Below are positions 49,221 through 59,773 of a DNA stretch of 64,000 bases, in pieces. The translations under genes were made by a program, and so were the position numbers. Source of the DNA: Mesorhizobium sp. WSM4306 (GTDB lineage: Bacteria; Pseudomonadota; Alphaproteobacteria; Rhizobiales; Rhizobiaceae). The stretch spans positions 124,001-188,000 of the forward strand of contig NZ_VFTC01000006.1 of NCBI RefSeq assembly GCF_007003975.1, read 5' to 3'. The notes under the pieces were generated by a model. That model was not told the DNA's origin. It was given only the letters and a program-made list of their open reading frames with translations, and made no database searches. The first letter of the stretch is position 1, and each line of letters starts with the position of its first letter.

Positions 49221-49548
49221 TATTAGCCTCGTTGTTGAAACGTCACGCCGCTTGGCGGTCCCACGACAATCGGGTGCCCGCTAGTCTCTGGAGAATGGCG
49301 GGCACCCGATTGACCGCCGATGAAGGGACTCATACTCGGCAGCCTGGTTGCAATGTATTGGGAGGGCATAGGTTGCTCGTCTTCGACCTATGGCTCTGAC
49401 GCCAGGACTTCAGTCATACCCTGTTCGGACCTTAGTCTGACGGCAGAGGAAACGGATGGCGGCCATTCGTTTCGACGGAGAAACACGCGGGAACATTAGT
49501 AGGTTCTGACGAGTTCACTCTCAGCAACAAGTTTTCGGGAGAGATATT
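49221..49548. other. Intergenic stretch before the microprotein gene
   Basis: About 330 bp with no supported ORF. Promoters of the divergent small genes at 48987-49220 and 49549-49623 should lie here. I see no repeat or RNA gene. Confidence 0.4.
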
Positions 49549-49623
49549 GTGAACAACATAATTTGGCTCGTCGGAGCAGTGGTAATCGTGATTGCGATAC
49601 TGAGCTTCTTTGGCCTCCGATAA
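49549..49623 (+). CDS. 24-residue membrane microprotein
   Basis: GTG start at 49549, TAA at 49621. The peptide is almost one transmembrane helix: a short polar start (NNIIW), a hydrophobic core (LVGAVVIVIAILSFF) and a GLR end. A strong ribosome site, GGGAGAGATATT, lies just upstream with normal spacing. From memory, peptides of the form xNxIIWxVGAxVIVxxxLxFFGLR are found in rhizobial genomes, usually unannotated or hypothetical. Function unknown; small one-helix proteins often modulate membrane complexes. Confidence 0.65.
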   Translation: MNNIIWLVGAVVIVIAILSFFGLR

Positions 49624-49752
49624 ACGGGCGCCTGCCGAATTGGCGACAACCACGAACTCGTTCGCGCAACTTTTTTGGGAGGATGAGTTGAGGACGCCAC
49701 GCGTCCCATCGTTTTCAAGCGACCGAAGTTGCGCGTTGATCCGACAAGACAA

Positions 49753-50364
49753 TCAGTTCGTCTTGCGGCCAAAGATGCGTGCTGCGCGGCCGAACAGGCC
49801 GGGACCCGCTTCAGTCGGCTTGGCTGGCGATGCTTGCACCGTCGTCGTCTCTCGCGCGGGATGATTTCTGGGGTCGGAAGCCATGGCCATCACCGCCTTG
49901 TTGGCGTCGAATTTCGAGGCCGGCCGGGCGTTGCTCATTCTCTGCCGGGTCAGATCCGAGCATGTCGGCTTGCCGTTCGCATCGAGAATCTCGCCCATGG
50001 TCAGCTTCCTGGTGAAGAGGAGAAGGTCATACACGGCGTAGCGGACGGCTTCCGCCCCATAGGCGCCACTGGCGGCCTTGGCATGGATTTCCATCAATTT
50101 GGGGATCAGAAAGTGAGCCTTGCCGGCATCCGCTTCACCTTCATAAGGCAACGCGCTCCAGTCCGCCTTTATGATCGTCGATCTCAGTTCCGAGCTCTCG
50201 CGCCAGAGCGCAACCGCGGTTGCCGGATCGATAAAGGCCGCGACGTAGTTGCCTTTCATATTGTGGGCGATCCCCTGCCCGTCGAGCAACTCCTTGCATT
50301 CCGGGACAAGCCAGACCGCTTTCGGAAAGATCGACTGCATCTCAAAATCGTAGTTCAGGTCCAC
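49753..50364 (-). CDS. Hypothetical protein
   Basis: A 203-residue soluble protein I do not recognise. The first 130 residues look globular (KAVWLVPECKELLDGQGI, FIDPATAVALWRESSELR, AEAVRYAVYDLLLFTRKL); the last 60 are low in complexity, Pro/Ala-rich, and end with a basic RAARIFGRKTN. There is no signal peptide. The GTG start at 50364 is set by GGGAGGCTTGCG; a longer frame to 50445 lacks this. Neighbours give no clue. Confidence 0.65.
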   Translation of the reverse strand: MDLNYDFEMQSIFPKAVWLVPECKELLDGQGIAHNMKGNYVAAFIDPATAVALWRESSELRSTIIKADWSALPYEGEADAGKAHFLIPKLMEIHAKAASGAYGAEAVRYAVYDLLLFTRKLTMGEILDANGKPTCSDLTRQRMSNARPASKFDANKAVMAMASDPRNHPARETTTVQASPAKPTEAGPGLFGRAARIFGRKTN

Positions 50365-50504
50365 CGCAAGCCTCCCGCGCTGTCGCCTTGACGTTGCGTC
50401 AGCCTCGCAGCTTGCGCTTAAATTTCCCTCTCCGCAGGTACGCAAAATCCACCGAATGCGCGGCGGGCCGCTTGCGTTTTGGATTTATGGCGGGCTTTCG
50501 GCAG

Positions 50505-51491
50505 TCAGCGGTCTGCCGACCTCGTCATCCATTCCGACCGGTACCAGTCGACGAATTTCTTTAGCCCGTCCTCGATCGAAACGCTGGGCCGGAAGCCGAA
50601 ATCGCGTTCCAGCGCCGTCATGTCGGCATAGGTCTGCTCGACATCGCTGGTCTGCATCGGCTCGTTGTTGCGGATGGCTTTGACGCCGAGCAGGCGCTCC
50701 AGCGTAGCGATGAAATCGTAGAGCCGCTCCGGGCGGTTGTTGCCGACATTGTAGATCCGGCATGGCGGCACCTCGACCGGCGGCTTGTCGAGCACGGCGA
50801 CGATGGCGCGCACGACATCGTCGATATAGGTGAAATCGCGCCACATCTCGCCATCGTTGAAGACGCGGATCGGCTTGCCCTCGAGCATCGCCTGGGTGAA
50901 CAGCCAGTAGGCCATGTCGGGCCGGCCCCACGGACCGTAGACGGTGAAGAAGCGCAGGCCTGTCTGCGGCAGGCCGAAGAGATGGGCGTAGGTATGGCTC
51001 ATCAGCTCGTCAGCCTTCTTGGTGGCGGCGTAGAGCGAGACCGGCCTGTCGACCTGGTCGGTCTCCGCAAACGGCACCTTGCGATTGCCGCCATAGACCG
51101 AACTTGAGGAGGCGTAGACCAGATGCTCGAAGCCGACTGTTGCGCGGCAGAATTCGAGCACTTCGAGATGGCCGACCACGTTGGAACGGACATAGAGCCT
51201 GGGATTATCCAGCGAATGGCGCACGCCCGCCTGTGCTGCCAGATGCACGACCTTGACGATGCCTTGCCCGGCCAGCGCATCGGCGAGAGCGCCCGGCTCG
51301 GCGATGTCGAGCTGGTGAAAGGAAAAGCCGTTGTGTGGCTTGAGGCGGGCGAGCCGGCCTTCCTTCAGCGCCAGGTCGTAATAGTCGTTCATATTGTCGA
51401 CGCCGACGACGGCTTCGCCGCGGTTCAGCAGATGATGGCAGACATGGCTTCCGATGAACCCCGCGGCTCCGGTGACGAGTACAGGCAACAA
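50505..51491 (-). CDS. UDP-glucuronate 4-epimerase
   Basis: Converts UDP-glucuronate to UDP-galacturonate, used in rhizobial LPS core and lipid A (LpsL type). The 328-residue protein shows VLVTGAAGFIGSHVCHHL, LAAQAGVRHSLDNP, YASSSSVYGGN, the YAATKKADELM YxxxK pair and FFTVYGPWGRPDMA, all typical of the uronate epimerases. The start is a TTG: either 51491 or the adjacent codon at 51488, both downstream of GGAG. It is 106 bp after smc in the same direction. The N-terminal LPVLVTG is compatible with either start. Confidence 0.87.
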   Translation of the reverse strand: MLPVLVTGAAGFIGSHVCHHLLNRGEAVVGVDNMNDYYDLALKEGRLARLKPHNGFSFHQLDIAEPGALADALAGQGIVKVVHLAAQAGVRHSLDNPRLYVRSNVVGHLEVLEFCRATVGFEHLVYASSSSVYGGNRKVPFAETDQVDRPVSLYAATKKADELMSHTYAHLFGLPQTGLRFFTVYGPWGRPDMAYWLFTQAMLEGKPIRVFNDGEMWRDFTYIDDVVRAIVAVLDKPPVEVPPCRIYNVGNNRPERLYDFIATLERLLGVKAIRNNEPMQTSDVEQTYADMTALERDFGFRPSVSIEDGLKKFVDWYRSEWMTRSADR

Positions 51492-51597
51492 CGTTCTCCA
51501 GGCACATGACCAAGCCAGCCATCAGAGGCGATTGGCTGCGTTCCATTGGTGCTATATAGTCGAAAGCCGGGATTGAGGCCATTGGCCAAGTGACGCG

Positions 51598-54500
51598 TCA
51601 GCTCGCCTCGCGCATCGCCTCGGCGGCTTGCAGGTCGACTGAGACCAGTTGGCTGACGCCCTGCTCGGCCATGGTCACGCCGAACAGGCGGTTCATGCGC
51701 GCCATGGTGATCGGATTGTGGGTGATGATGACGAAGCGCGTCTCGGTGGTCGCGGCCATTTCGTCCATCAGGTTGCAGAAGCGCTCGACATTGTGATCGT
51801 CGAGCGGTGCGTCGACTTCGTCGAGCACGCAGATCGGCGCCGGATTGGTCAGGAACACGGCAAAGATCAGCGACATCGCTGTCAGCGCCTGCTCGCCGCC
51901 GGAGAGCAGCGTCATCGTTTGCGGCTTCTTGCCGGGCGGACGTGCCAGGATTTCGAGGCCGGCTTCGAGCGGATCGTCGGATTCGATCAGCTGCAGTTCC
52001 GCCGTACCGCCGCCGAACAGATGCGAGAACAGCCGCTGGAAATGGCCGTTGACGACGTCGAAGGCGGCGAGCAGCCGTTCGCGGCCCTCGCGGTTCAGGC
52101 TCTGGATCGCTTGCCTCAGCTTGCGGATCGCCTCGATAATGTCCTCGCGCTCGGAAACGATGGTCTCTAGCCGGTCCGACAGTTCCTTCTGCTCTTCCTC
52201 GGCGCGCAGATTGACAGCGCCAAGCCGCTCGCGCTCGACCTTCAGCCGGTCGAGTTGGCGCTCGATCTCGGTCATTTCCGGCATCGGGCTGTCGGCTTCC
52301 AGACCGGTGTGGCGGATGACCAGATGCGGCGGCGTGTTCAGCGTTTCCTGGATGCGCGCCTCGACCTCGAGCCGGCGTTCATCGGCCGCGGTCAGCCGCT
52401 CTTCGGCGCGGACGCGGGTTTCGCGGGCATCGGCCAGCGACTGGATCGCCGCGGTGGCGGCCTTGTCCAGCTCGGCCTGCTTGTTCTCGGCCTCCTGCAA
52501 ACGGTCGGCCGCCGCCTTGCGCAAGGTCTCGGCCTCGGTCAGTTGCGACAGCAACGCGCGCCGCCTGGCGTCGATCTCGTCGGGCGCGTCGGCCAGCGTT
52601 TCGCGCTCGGCCTCGGCTTCGGCCCTGCGCTCGCCAAGCGAGGCGATCTGCGTCGAGGCGTTTTCGGCACGCTGCAGCCAGCTGCTGCGCTCGGCGCCGA
52701 TGGCGTCGAGACGGCGCGTGCGCGCCTCGGCCTCGCGGCGCAGGCCCTCATGCACGGCGCGCGCGTCGGCAAGCGTCGCACGGTCCCTGCCGACATTGGC
52801 GGCGGACTGTTCGAGCTGCAATTGCAGATCGCCGAGATCGGGCGCGTCCTGCAGCAGCATTTCGGCTTCGGCAAAGGCAGCGGCCGTCTCTTCATGGCTG
52901 TCGACGATGCGGGCGCGCGCTTCGTCCAGGGCGGCGCGACGGCTTGCCAGTTCGCCGCCGGCCTTTTCAGCCTCGGCCAGCGCGTTGCGGGCGGCATCCA
53001 GCCCGTGCTGGGCGTCGCGCCCCGCCTGACGGGCGTTTCGTTCGGCCTCGCTTGCCTGGCGCAGCGCCTGTTCGGCCTGGGCAAGGGCTGCTTCCGCCTC
53101 GCGCACGATCTGCGTCGCCTGAACCGCCTCGGCATCGAGCTCGGCCAGCCGGTTTTTCTGCGCCAGCCGCTGAGCGGCAGCGGTCGGCGCATCGGCACTT
53201 GCCGTCAAGCCGTCCCAGCGCCACAGCGCGCCGTCACGGCTGACCAGCCGCTGGCCGGGCGCAAGCAGTGCCTGCAGCCGCCTGCCGTCAGCAGCCTCGA
53301 CAATGCCGATCTGCGCCAGCCGGCGGGCAAGCTGCGAAGGCGCGCGCACCACGCTGGCGAGGCTTTTGATGCCTTCCGGCAAAGCCGCATCGCCTGGTTG
53401 GACCTGGCTTTCGCCCCAATGTACCGGCGCGCTGCGGTCGAGCGGCACGTCGAGGTCTTCGCCAAGTGCAGCACCTAGGGCCGTCTCATAGCCACGTTCG
53501 ACGCTGAGCTGTTCGAGCACCGAGGGGAAAAGATCGCCGCTGGCGGCGTTCAGGATCTTGGCCAGCGTGCGCGCTTCGGTCTCGATCCCGGCCAGTTCTG
53601 ACCTGGCGTCCTGCAGCGGCGGACGCGCGGCACTCTCAGCGGCGCGCGCCTCGGCGACCGCCTGTTCGGCTGATATGGCCCCGGCCTCGGTTTCCTCCAG
53701 CCGGGCGAGCGCATCCTCGACCAGGGCACGCTTCTCGGCAGGATCGGGTAGGCCGGCGACTTTTGAGATGATCTCGGACAGTTCGCGGTCGACGTCGGCC
53801 AGTTGGCGGGCAAAACGGTCGCGGCGTTCGGCGGTTTCGCGCAGCGTGCGCTCGATCTGGTTGCGCGAGGCGGCCGCCTCGGCCCGTTCGGCGGTCAGCG
53901 CGGCGAGTTTTGCTTCACTCTGGACGAGTGTCGCGCCGGCCTGCTCGAAAGCGGCCCGCGTGGTGGCCTCGCGTTCGGCAGCGCCCGCATTTTCAGAATT
54001 GAGCGTCGCTTCTTCCTCGCGCAAGCGCTCAAGGATATCCGCGTTGTCGCGCACCATGCGCTCTTCGCGGGCGATGTCGCCGTCGAGTTGCTGCAGACGG
54101 CGCTCTAGCTCGGCCTGGCGGGCGCGGATGCGGCCGGCCTCTTCCTCGATCTGCGACTTGGCGATCGACAGGCGCTGGAAGGCGGCGGCGGCGGCCGCTT
54201 CGGCGTCGCGCAGATCGGGCAGCCGGTGCGCGCCGATGCCTTGCTCACGGGCGGCGGCCATCTGCGCCGAGGCGCGGTCGCCGACCAGAGCAGTGGCGAC
54301 GGCCAGCGCCGAACGCGCCTCGCCTTCCTGGGTCTTGGCCAGCGTCCAGCGCAGATGCAGCAGCGTGGCTTCCGCCTTGCGGATATCGGCCGACAGGTTC
54401 TTGAAGCGCGAGGCCTGGCGCGCCTGGCGCTTCAGGCTTTCGATCTGGCTTTCCAGCTCGCCGACGACGTCGTCCAATCGCTCCAGATTCTGCTCGGCCG

Positions 54501-55056
54501 CCTTAAGCCGAAGCTCGGCCTCGTGACGGCGCGTATGAAGGCCGGAAATGCCGGCGGCTTCTTCGAGCAGCGCGCGGCGCGCCTGGGGCTTGGCCTGGAT
54601 CAGCTCGCCGATGCGGCCCTGGCCGACCATGGAGGGCGAGCGGGCACCGGTCGACTGATCGGCGAACAGAAGCTGCACGTCCTTGGCGCGGGCTTCCTTG
54701 CCATTGATGCGATAGAGCGAGCCCGCCTCTCGCTCGATGCGGCGTGAGACCTGCAATTCATCGGCGTCGTTGAAGGCGGCGGGCGCTGTGCGGTCGCTGT
54801 TGTCGAGGAACAGCGTGACTTCGGCGGTGTTGCGCGCGGGGCGCGTACCCGAACCGGAAAAGATCACGTCGTCCATGCCGGACGCGCGCATGTTCTTGTA
54901 CGAGCTTTCGCCCATCACCCAGCGCATCGCCTCGACAAGGTTCGACTTGCCGCAGCCATTCGGCCCGACAATGCCGGTGAGGCCGCGTTCGATGACGAAC
55001 TCGCCGGGTTCTACGAAGGACTTGAAGCCGAGGAGGCGAAGGCGCGAAAACTTCAT
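51598..55056 (-). CDS. smc: Chromosome segregation ATPase SMC
   Basis: Structural maintenance of chromosomes protein, 1152 residues, which compacts and orients the chromosome with ScpA/ScpB. N-terminal Walker A is GPNGCGKSNLVEAMRWVMGE (near residue 31); a long coiled coil rich in Glu, Arg and Ala follows; the hinge is near residues 505-640 (FPSVLEQLSVERGYETALG, DAALPEGIKSLASVV); a second coiled coil leads to the C-terminal ATPase half with LLSGGEQALTAMSL signature and VLDEVDAPLDDHNVERF Walker B. ATG at 55056. It follows the DsbA-like and DUF721 genes, an order I recall as common in alphaproteobacteria. Confidence 0.95.
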   Translation of the reverse strand: MKFSRLRLLGFKSFVEPGEFVIERGLTGIVGPNGCGKSNLVEAMRWVMGESSYKNMRASGMDDVIFSGSGTRPARNTAEVTLFLDNSDRTAPAAFNDADELQVSRRIEREAGSLYRINGKEARAKDVQLLFADQSTGARSPSMVGQGRIGELIQAKPQARRALLEEAAGISGLHTRRHEAELRLKAAEQNLERLDDVVGELESQIESLKRQARQASRFKNLSADIRKAEATLLHLRWTLAKTQEGEARSALAVATALVGDRASAQMAAAREQGIGAHRLPDLRDAEAAAAAAFQRLSIAKSQIEEEAGRIRARQAELERRLQQLDGDIAREERMVRDNADILERLREEEATLNSENAGAAEREATTRAAFEQAGATLVQSEAKLAALTAERAEAAASRNQIERTLRETAERRDRFARQLADVDRELSEIISKVAGLPDPAEKRALVEDALARLEETEAGAISAEQAVAEARAAESAARPPLQDARSELAGIETEARTLAKILNAASGDLFPSVLEQLSVERGYETALGAALGEDLDVPLDRSAPVHWGESQVQPGDAALPEGIKSLASVVRAPSQLARRLAQIGIVEAADGRRLQALLAPGQRLVSRDGALWRWDGLTASADAPTAAAQRLAQKNRLAELDAEAVQATQIVREAEAALAQAEQALRQASEAERNARQAGRDAQHGLDAARNALAEAEKAGGELASRRAALDEARARIVDSHEETAAAFAEAEMLLQDAPDLGDLQLQLEQSAANVGRDRATLADARAVHEGLRREAEARTRRLDAIGAERSSWLQRAENASTQIASLGERRAEAEAERETLADAPDEIDARRRALLSQLTEAETLRKAAADRLQEAENKQAELDKAATAAIQSLADARETRVRAEERLTAADERRLEVEARIQETLNTPPHLVIRHTGLEADSPMPEMTEIERQLDRLKVERERLGAVNLRAEEEQKELSDRLETIVSEREDIIEAIRKLRQAIQSLNREGRERLLAAFDVVNGHFQRLFSHLFGGGTAELQLIESDDPLEAGLEILARPPGKKPQTMTLLSGGEQALTAMSLIFAVFLTNPAPICVLDEVDAPLDDHNVERFCNLMDEMAATTETRFVIITHNPITMARMNRLFGVTMAEQGVSQLVSVDLQAAEAMREAS

Positions 55057-55125
55057 TCGCGCCTGCCTACAGGTCGCAGAGGTGCGCAGACGCCAAAGCG
55101 CAGTCGCTCCGGCGCCGCCTGGACG

Positions 55126-55857
55126 TCAGAGCAGAGGGTCGATGATGGCCGATATTTCCTCAATCGACATCGCACCTTTGTAGGTCTTTCCGTTGATGAA
55201 GAAGGTCGGCGTCGAGTCGACCTTGAATTCATCGGCGCCGCGCTTCTGGACCGATCTCACATCGTCCAGAAGTTTCTGGTCCGTCAAGCAGGCCTCGAAG
55301 GACTCCTGTGTAAAACCGGCGAGCTTGGAGATCTGCAGCAGCGCGTCCTTGGTATTGTTGACGCCGACCCAGTTGGCCTGCTGCTTGAACAGCACGTCGA
55401 CCATCGGGAAATAATTGTCCTTTGAACAGCGTGCCAGCATGAAACCGGCCTCGGCGCTCGGATCGAACGGGAATTCGCGCAGGATGTAGCGGGCCTTGCC
55501 GGTGTCGATGTATTTGGTCTTCAACTCAGGGAAGGTGGTCGCGGCGAAATGCGCGCAATGCGGGCAGGTCATCGAAGCGTATTCGACGATGGTGACCTTG
55601 GCGTCGTCCTTGCCGAGCTGCTTGTCGGGCAGAGCGCCGGGCTTCAGCAGCTCGGCCATGTTGACGTCGCCCGTCGAGTCCGGCGCCTTGGCGGCGGCCG
55701 GCGTGGCAGGCGTCGCGGCTGGCACGGCAGGCGTTGCAGGCTTGACGTCCGCTGCCTTGGCGTCCTCGCTGGAGTCGCTGCATGCGGCGAGCAGTGCCAG
55801 TGCCGGAATAACGGCCAGCGACGACAGGAGGTTTCTGCGGGACAAGCTACGGTTCAT
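55126..55857 (-). CDS. DsbA family thiol oxidoreductase, probable lipoprotein
   Basis: Periplasmic thioredoxin-fold protein of 243 residues. The N-terminus has a Tat-like SRRNLLSS followed by a hydrophobic segment and lipobox LLAAC, so it is probably exported folded and lipid-anchored. A low-complexity Ala/Pro linker (about residues 35-65) precedes the catalytic domain with ASMTCPHCAHFA (CPHC active site) and the cis-Pro region STPTFFINGKTY. The ATG at 55857 is chosen over a GTG three codons upstream. It is co-directional between the DUF721 gene and smc. Confidence 0.87.
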   Translation of the reverse strand: MNRSLSRRNLLSSLAVIPALALLAACSDSSEDAKAADVKPATPAVPAATPATPAAAKAPDSTGDVNMAELLKPGALPDKQLGKDDAKVTIVEYASMTCPHCAHFAATTFPELKTKYIDTGKARYILREFPFDPSAEAGFMLARCSKDNYFPMVDVLFKQQANWVGVNNTKDALLQISKLAGFTQESFEACLTDQKLLDDVRSVQKRGADEFKVDSTPTFFINGKTYKGAMSIEEISAIIDPLL

Positions 55858-56013
55858 GCGAATCACCTGACTATGGTTGGATTTTGCAATGCAAAGGCTA
55901 GAAAAGGCGAGAGTTGGCGGGAATTAAGGCATCGCTGTCCCCATTCCAATCGCCTAACTCTATATGCTTCATCACGAATGCGCGAGACTGGTGGCGGGTT
56001 CATGACCGGCTGA

Positions 56014-56520
56014 TTACCCTGGCCGCTTCCTCTCGCCGAGAATGGTGGCGCCCAGCCGCTCGAGTGAAGCGCGCAGGCCCTCATCCTCGATCTTGCCGAC
56101 GGTATCGGACAATTTGGCCTTCTCGACCGGTGTCAGTGGCCTGAGAGCCGGTTTCGGCCGGGCTTTCTCAGATAGCACCGGCTTCTGCACGATCCTGATG
56201 CGGCCGATTGCATTGAAGCCGAGGAAGGCATTGACGCGGTTGATGATTTCGCCCGTCTCGTGCTGCAGATGCAGTGCCGCCATGCCTTCGCAGGCGATAA
56301 CCAGCGTCGCCGGCTCGAACGGATCGTCTTCGTGCATGCGGCGCGGCCACTGGATTTTTTCAGGTCGCGAATGGCCGGCAAGCCTGGGGCCTGCAATCTC
56401 TTCCCACGACTGCACCAGCCCGATCGAAATGCCGGCCCGCTTGCGCAGCACGGGATCGAGAATCTGGGTGGCGAGATCGCTCACCGGAACGGGATTGCCG
56501 TAAGGCGTTCTCCCTGCCAT
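56014..56520 (-). CDS. DUF721 (DciA-like) protein
   Basis: A 168-residue protein of the DUF721 family. Members include DciA, the replicative helicase operator of bacteria that lack DnaC/DnaI loaders. Visible features are the ATQILDPVLRKRAGISIGLV N-terminal block, SWEEIAGPRLAGHSRPEKI, and LVIACEGMAALHLQHETGEII. The ATG at 56520 follows GGAGAACGTAC; upstream in-frame residues are an artefact of the mutY region. It is divergent from mutY with 50 bp between and in line with the DsbA-like gene and smc. The helicase role is from the family, not seen here. Confidence 0.82.
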   Translation of the reverse strand: MAGRTPYGNPVPVSDLATQILDPVLRKRAGISIGLVQSWEEIAGPRLAGHSRPEKIQWPRRMHEDDPFEPATLVIACEGMAALHLQHETGEIINRVNAFLGFNAIGRIRIVQKPVLSEKARPKPALRPLTPVEKAKLSDTVGKIEDEGLRASLERLGATILGERKRPG

Positions 56521-56570
56521 GTACGTTCTCCAGCCACGCTCCTCACCAGCCAAGAGCCAGCCCGCGATCA

Positions 56571-57695
56571 ATGGCACTGCACGAACAGACCCGCAAGGCC
56601 GCATCCGGAGACAGCGGCAAAGCCGCGTCCGGAGACATCGCTTTCCGCCTGCTGGCCTGGTACGACGCGCACCATCGCGAACTGCCGTGGCGGATCGCGC
56701 CGCGCGCGGCGGCCGGCGGCGCACGGGCGGATCCCTATCGCATCTGGCTGTCGGAAGTGATGCTGCAGCAGACCACGGTCGAAGCGGTAAAATCCTATTT
56801 TCGCGCTTTCGTAGAGAAATGGCCCGATGTCGAGGCGCTGGCCGCGGCGCCGACTGAGGATGTGATGAAGGCCTGGGCCGGGCTCGGCTATTATTCGCGG
56901 GCCCGCAATCTCAAAGCCTGCGCCGATCTCGTCGCCAGCCAAGGCGGGCGCTTTCCCGACAATGAGGCTGGATTGCGGGATTTGCCGGGGATCGGCGCCT
57001 ATACGGCGGCGGCGGTCGCGGCGATCGCCTTCGACCGGCCGGCGGCGGTCGTCGACGGCAATGTCGAACGCGTCATCTCGCGGCTCTATTCGATCGAAAC
57101 GCCGCTCAGCGAGGCGAAGCCTGAAATTCGCGCGCTGGTCGAAAGACTGGTTCCGCAGACAAGGCCGGGCGACTTCGCGCAGGCGATGATGGATCTTGGC
57201 GCCACCATCTGCACGCCAAAGCGGCCGCGCTGCATGCTGTGCCCGTTGCGCGAGGATTGCAGCGCCATCCTGTCGGGCGACCCCGAACGCTTTCCGGTTC
57301 GCCCGCCGAAAGCCGACAAGCCGCTGAGGCGCGGCGCCGCCTTTGTGGCCGAGCGCGGCGACGGCGCGATCCTGCTGCGCAAGCGGCCGGACAAAGGCCT
57401 GCTCGGCGGCATGACCGAAGTGCCGACCACGGGCTGGACAGCGCGGATCGACGGCGCGACGACGACGGACGCCGCGCCCTTCCCCGCGCACTGGCGGCGC
57501 GCCGGTGAGATCGCGCATGTCTTCACCCATTTCGCACTCGAGCTCGAAGTCTTTCATGCACAGGTGAAAAGTGATGCGCCGGAAGGGTTTTTCTGGTCGC
57601 TGGCCCATGACATTTCCGGGGAAGCGCTGCCGACCGTCATGAAAAAGGTAATCGAAGCGGCGATACCGGGCGCGACCAAAGCGCGTCGCGCGTGA
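56571..57695 (+). CDS. mutY: A/G-specific adenine DNA glycosylase
   Basis: Removes adenine mispaired with 8-oxoguanine. The 374-residue protein has the helix-hairpin-helix DLPGIGAYTAAAVAAIAF, catalytic Asp in AAVVDGNVERV, and an iron-sulfur cluster loop with spacing C-X6-C-X2-C-X5-C (CTPKRPRCMLCPLREDC). The C-terminal NUDIX-like recognition domain follows. The ATG at 56571 includes a short N-terminal duplication (KAASGDSGKAASGD). Its last residues and stop codon lie inside a palindromic repeat element. Confidence 0.93.
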   Translation: MALHEQTRKAASGDSGKAASGDIAFRLLAWYDAHHRELPWRIAPRAAAGGARADPYRIWLSEVMLQQTTVEAVKSYFRAFVEKWPDVEALAAAPTEDVMKAWAGLGYYSRARNLKACADLVASQGGRFPDNEAGLRDLPGIGAYTAAAVAAIAFDRPAAVVDGNVERVISRLYSIETPLSEAKPEIRALVERLVPQTRPGDFAQAMMDLGATICTPKRPRCMLCPLREDCSAILSGDPERFPVRPPKADKPLRRGAAFVAERGDGAILLRKRPDKGLLGGMTEVPTTGWTARIDGATTTDAAPFPAHWRRAGEIAHVFTHFALELEVFHAQVKSDAPEGFFWSLAHDISGEALPTVMKKVIEAAIPGATKARRA

Positions 57696-57780
57696 CGCGA
57701 TCGTACGCGACGCGCTTCGGATTCTTTGTTTTGTGCATGTCGTTTTCCTAAAACCGCCGCACACTTTTGGGCGACATGCA
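57681..57780. repeat. RIME-type composite palindromic repeat
   Basis: Two adjoining palindromes. First, GCGCGTCGCG (57681-57690) and CGCGACGCGC (57706-57715) are perfect 10-bp arms. Second, TGCATGTCG (57734-57742) and CGACATGCA (57772-57780) flank a CCTAAAA...TTTTGGG inner pair. A T-rich linker (TTCTTTGTTTTGTG) joins them. From memory this pair is a widespread rhizobial intergenic mosaic element. It overlaps the mutY stop and can act as its terminator. Confidence 0.7.
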
Positions 57781-57813
57781 CCGAAAAGCAGCGTCCGCAT
57801 TGAAGGGATAAAA

Positions 57814-58425
57814 ATGACTGAAATCCGCCACATCGTGTTCGACATCGGCCGCGTGCTGATCCACTACGATCCGAACATTCCGTTCAGCCGCCTGATCCCG
57901 GATGCCGAGGAGCGCAAGTGGTTCTTCGACAATGTCTGCACGCATGACTGGAACATCGAGCAGGACCGCGGCCGGACGTGGGACGAGGCGGAAGCGCTGC
58001 TGATTGCCGAGCATCCCGACCACGCTGAAAACATTCGCAATTTCCGCCGCCACTGGCACGAGATGGTGCCGCATGCCTATGAGGACAGCGTCGCCATCAT
58101 GCTCGGCCTGATCGAGAGCGGTCACGACGTGACGATGCTGACCAACTTCGCCGCCGACACGCTTGCCGAAGCGCGGCTGCGCTTCGACTTCCTCAGCCGT
58201 CCGCGCGGCGTCACCGTGTCGGCCGATATCCGTCAGATCAAGCCCGACCGCGCCATCTACGACCACCATGTCGCCGCGTTCGGTCTCGAACCGTCCGCCA
58301 CGCTGTTTATCGACGACAGCCAGAAAAATGTCGACGGCGCCAAGGCGGCCGGCTGGAATGCGGTGCTGTTTACCGACGCAAAGACGCTTAGGGCGGACCT
58401 TGAGCGTTTTGGGATCGCAGTCTGA
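57814..58425 (+). CDS. HAD superfamily phosphatase, YihX-like
   Basis: Haloacid dehalogenase-type hydrolase, 203 residues. Motif I is VFDIGRVLIHYD with the nucleophilic Asp; motif II threonine is in TMLTNFAADTL; motif III/IV are KPDRAIYDHH and LFIDDSQKNVDGAKAAGW. The FDIGRV form is that of YihX-type sugar phosphatases (alpha-glucose-1-phosphate in E. coli). The substrate here is unknown. The ATG at 57814 follows AAGGGATAAAA. It is next to a RIME-type repeat and converges with ccrM. Confidence 0.85.
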   Translation: MTEIRHIVFDIGRVLIHYDPNIPFSRLIPDAEERKWFFDNVCTHDWNIEQDRGRTWDEAEALLIAEHPDHAENIRNFRRHWHEMVPHAYEDSVAIMLGLIESGHDVTMLTNFAADTLAEARLRFDFLSRPRGVTVSADIRQIKPDRAIYDHHVAAFGLEPSATLFIDDSQKNVDGAKAAGWNAVLFTDAKTLRADLERFGIAV

Positions 58426-58449
58426 TCTAAGACGATTGGGGAGGGGTGA

Positions 58450-59610
<1,161 letters not shown>

Positions 59611-59773
59611 TTACTCCCCGTTATGGTTACCGATCAGCGTAAATATTCGGTGAAGGGCGAAATCGGCCCGGCATCCCTGACTTCGTTAATTTGCGCAGCC
59701 CGGCCCGTTGGTGTATGTCGCGCCGCTTGAGCCCCTGCCGGGCCTCCATCACCCTCCCTCGTTCCGGATTGCC

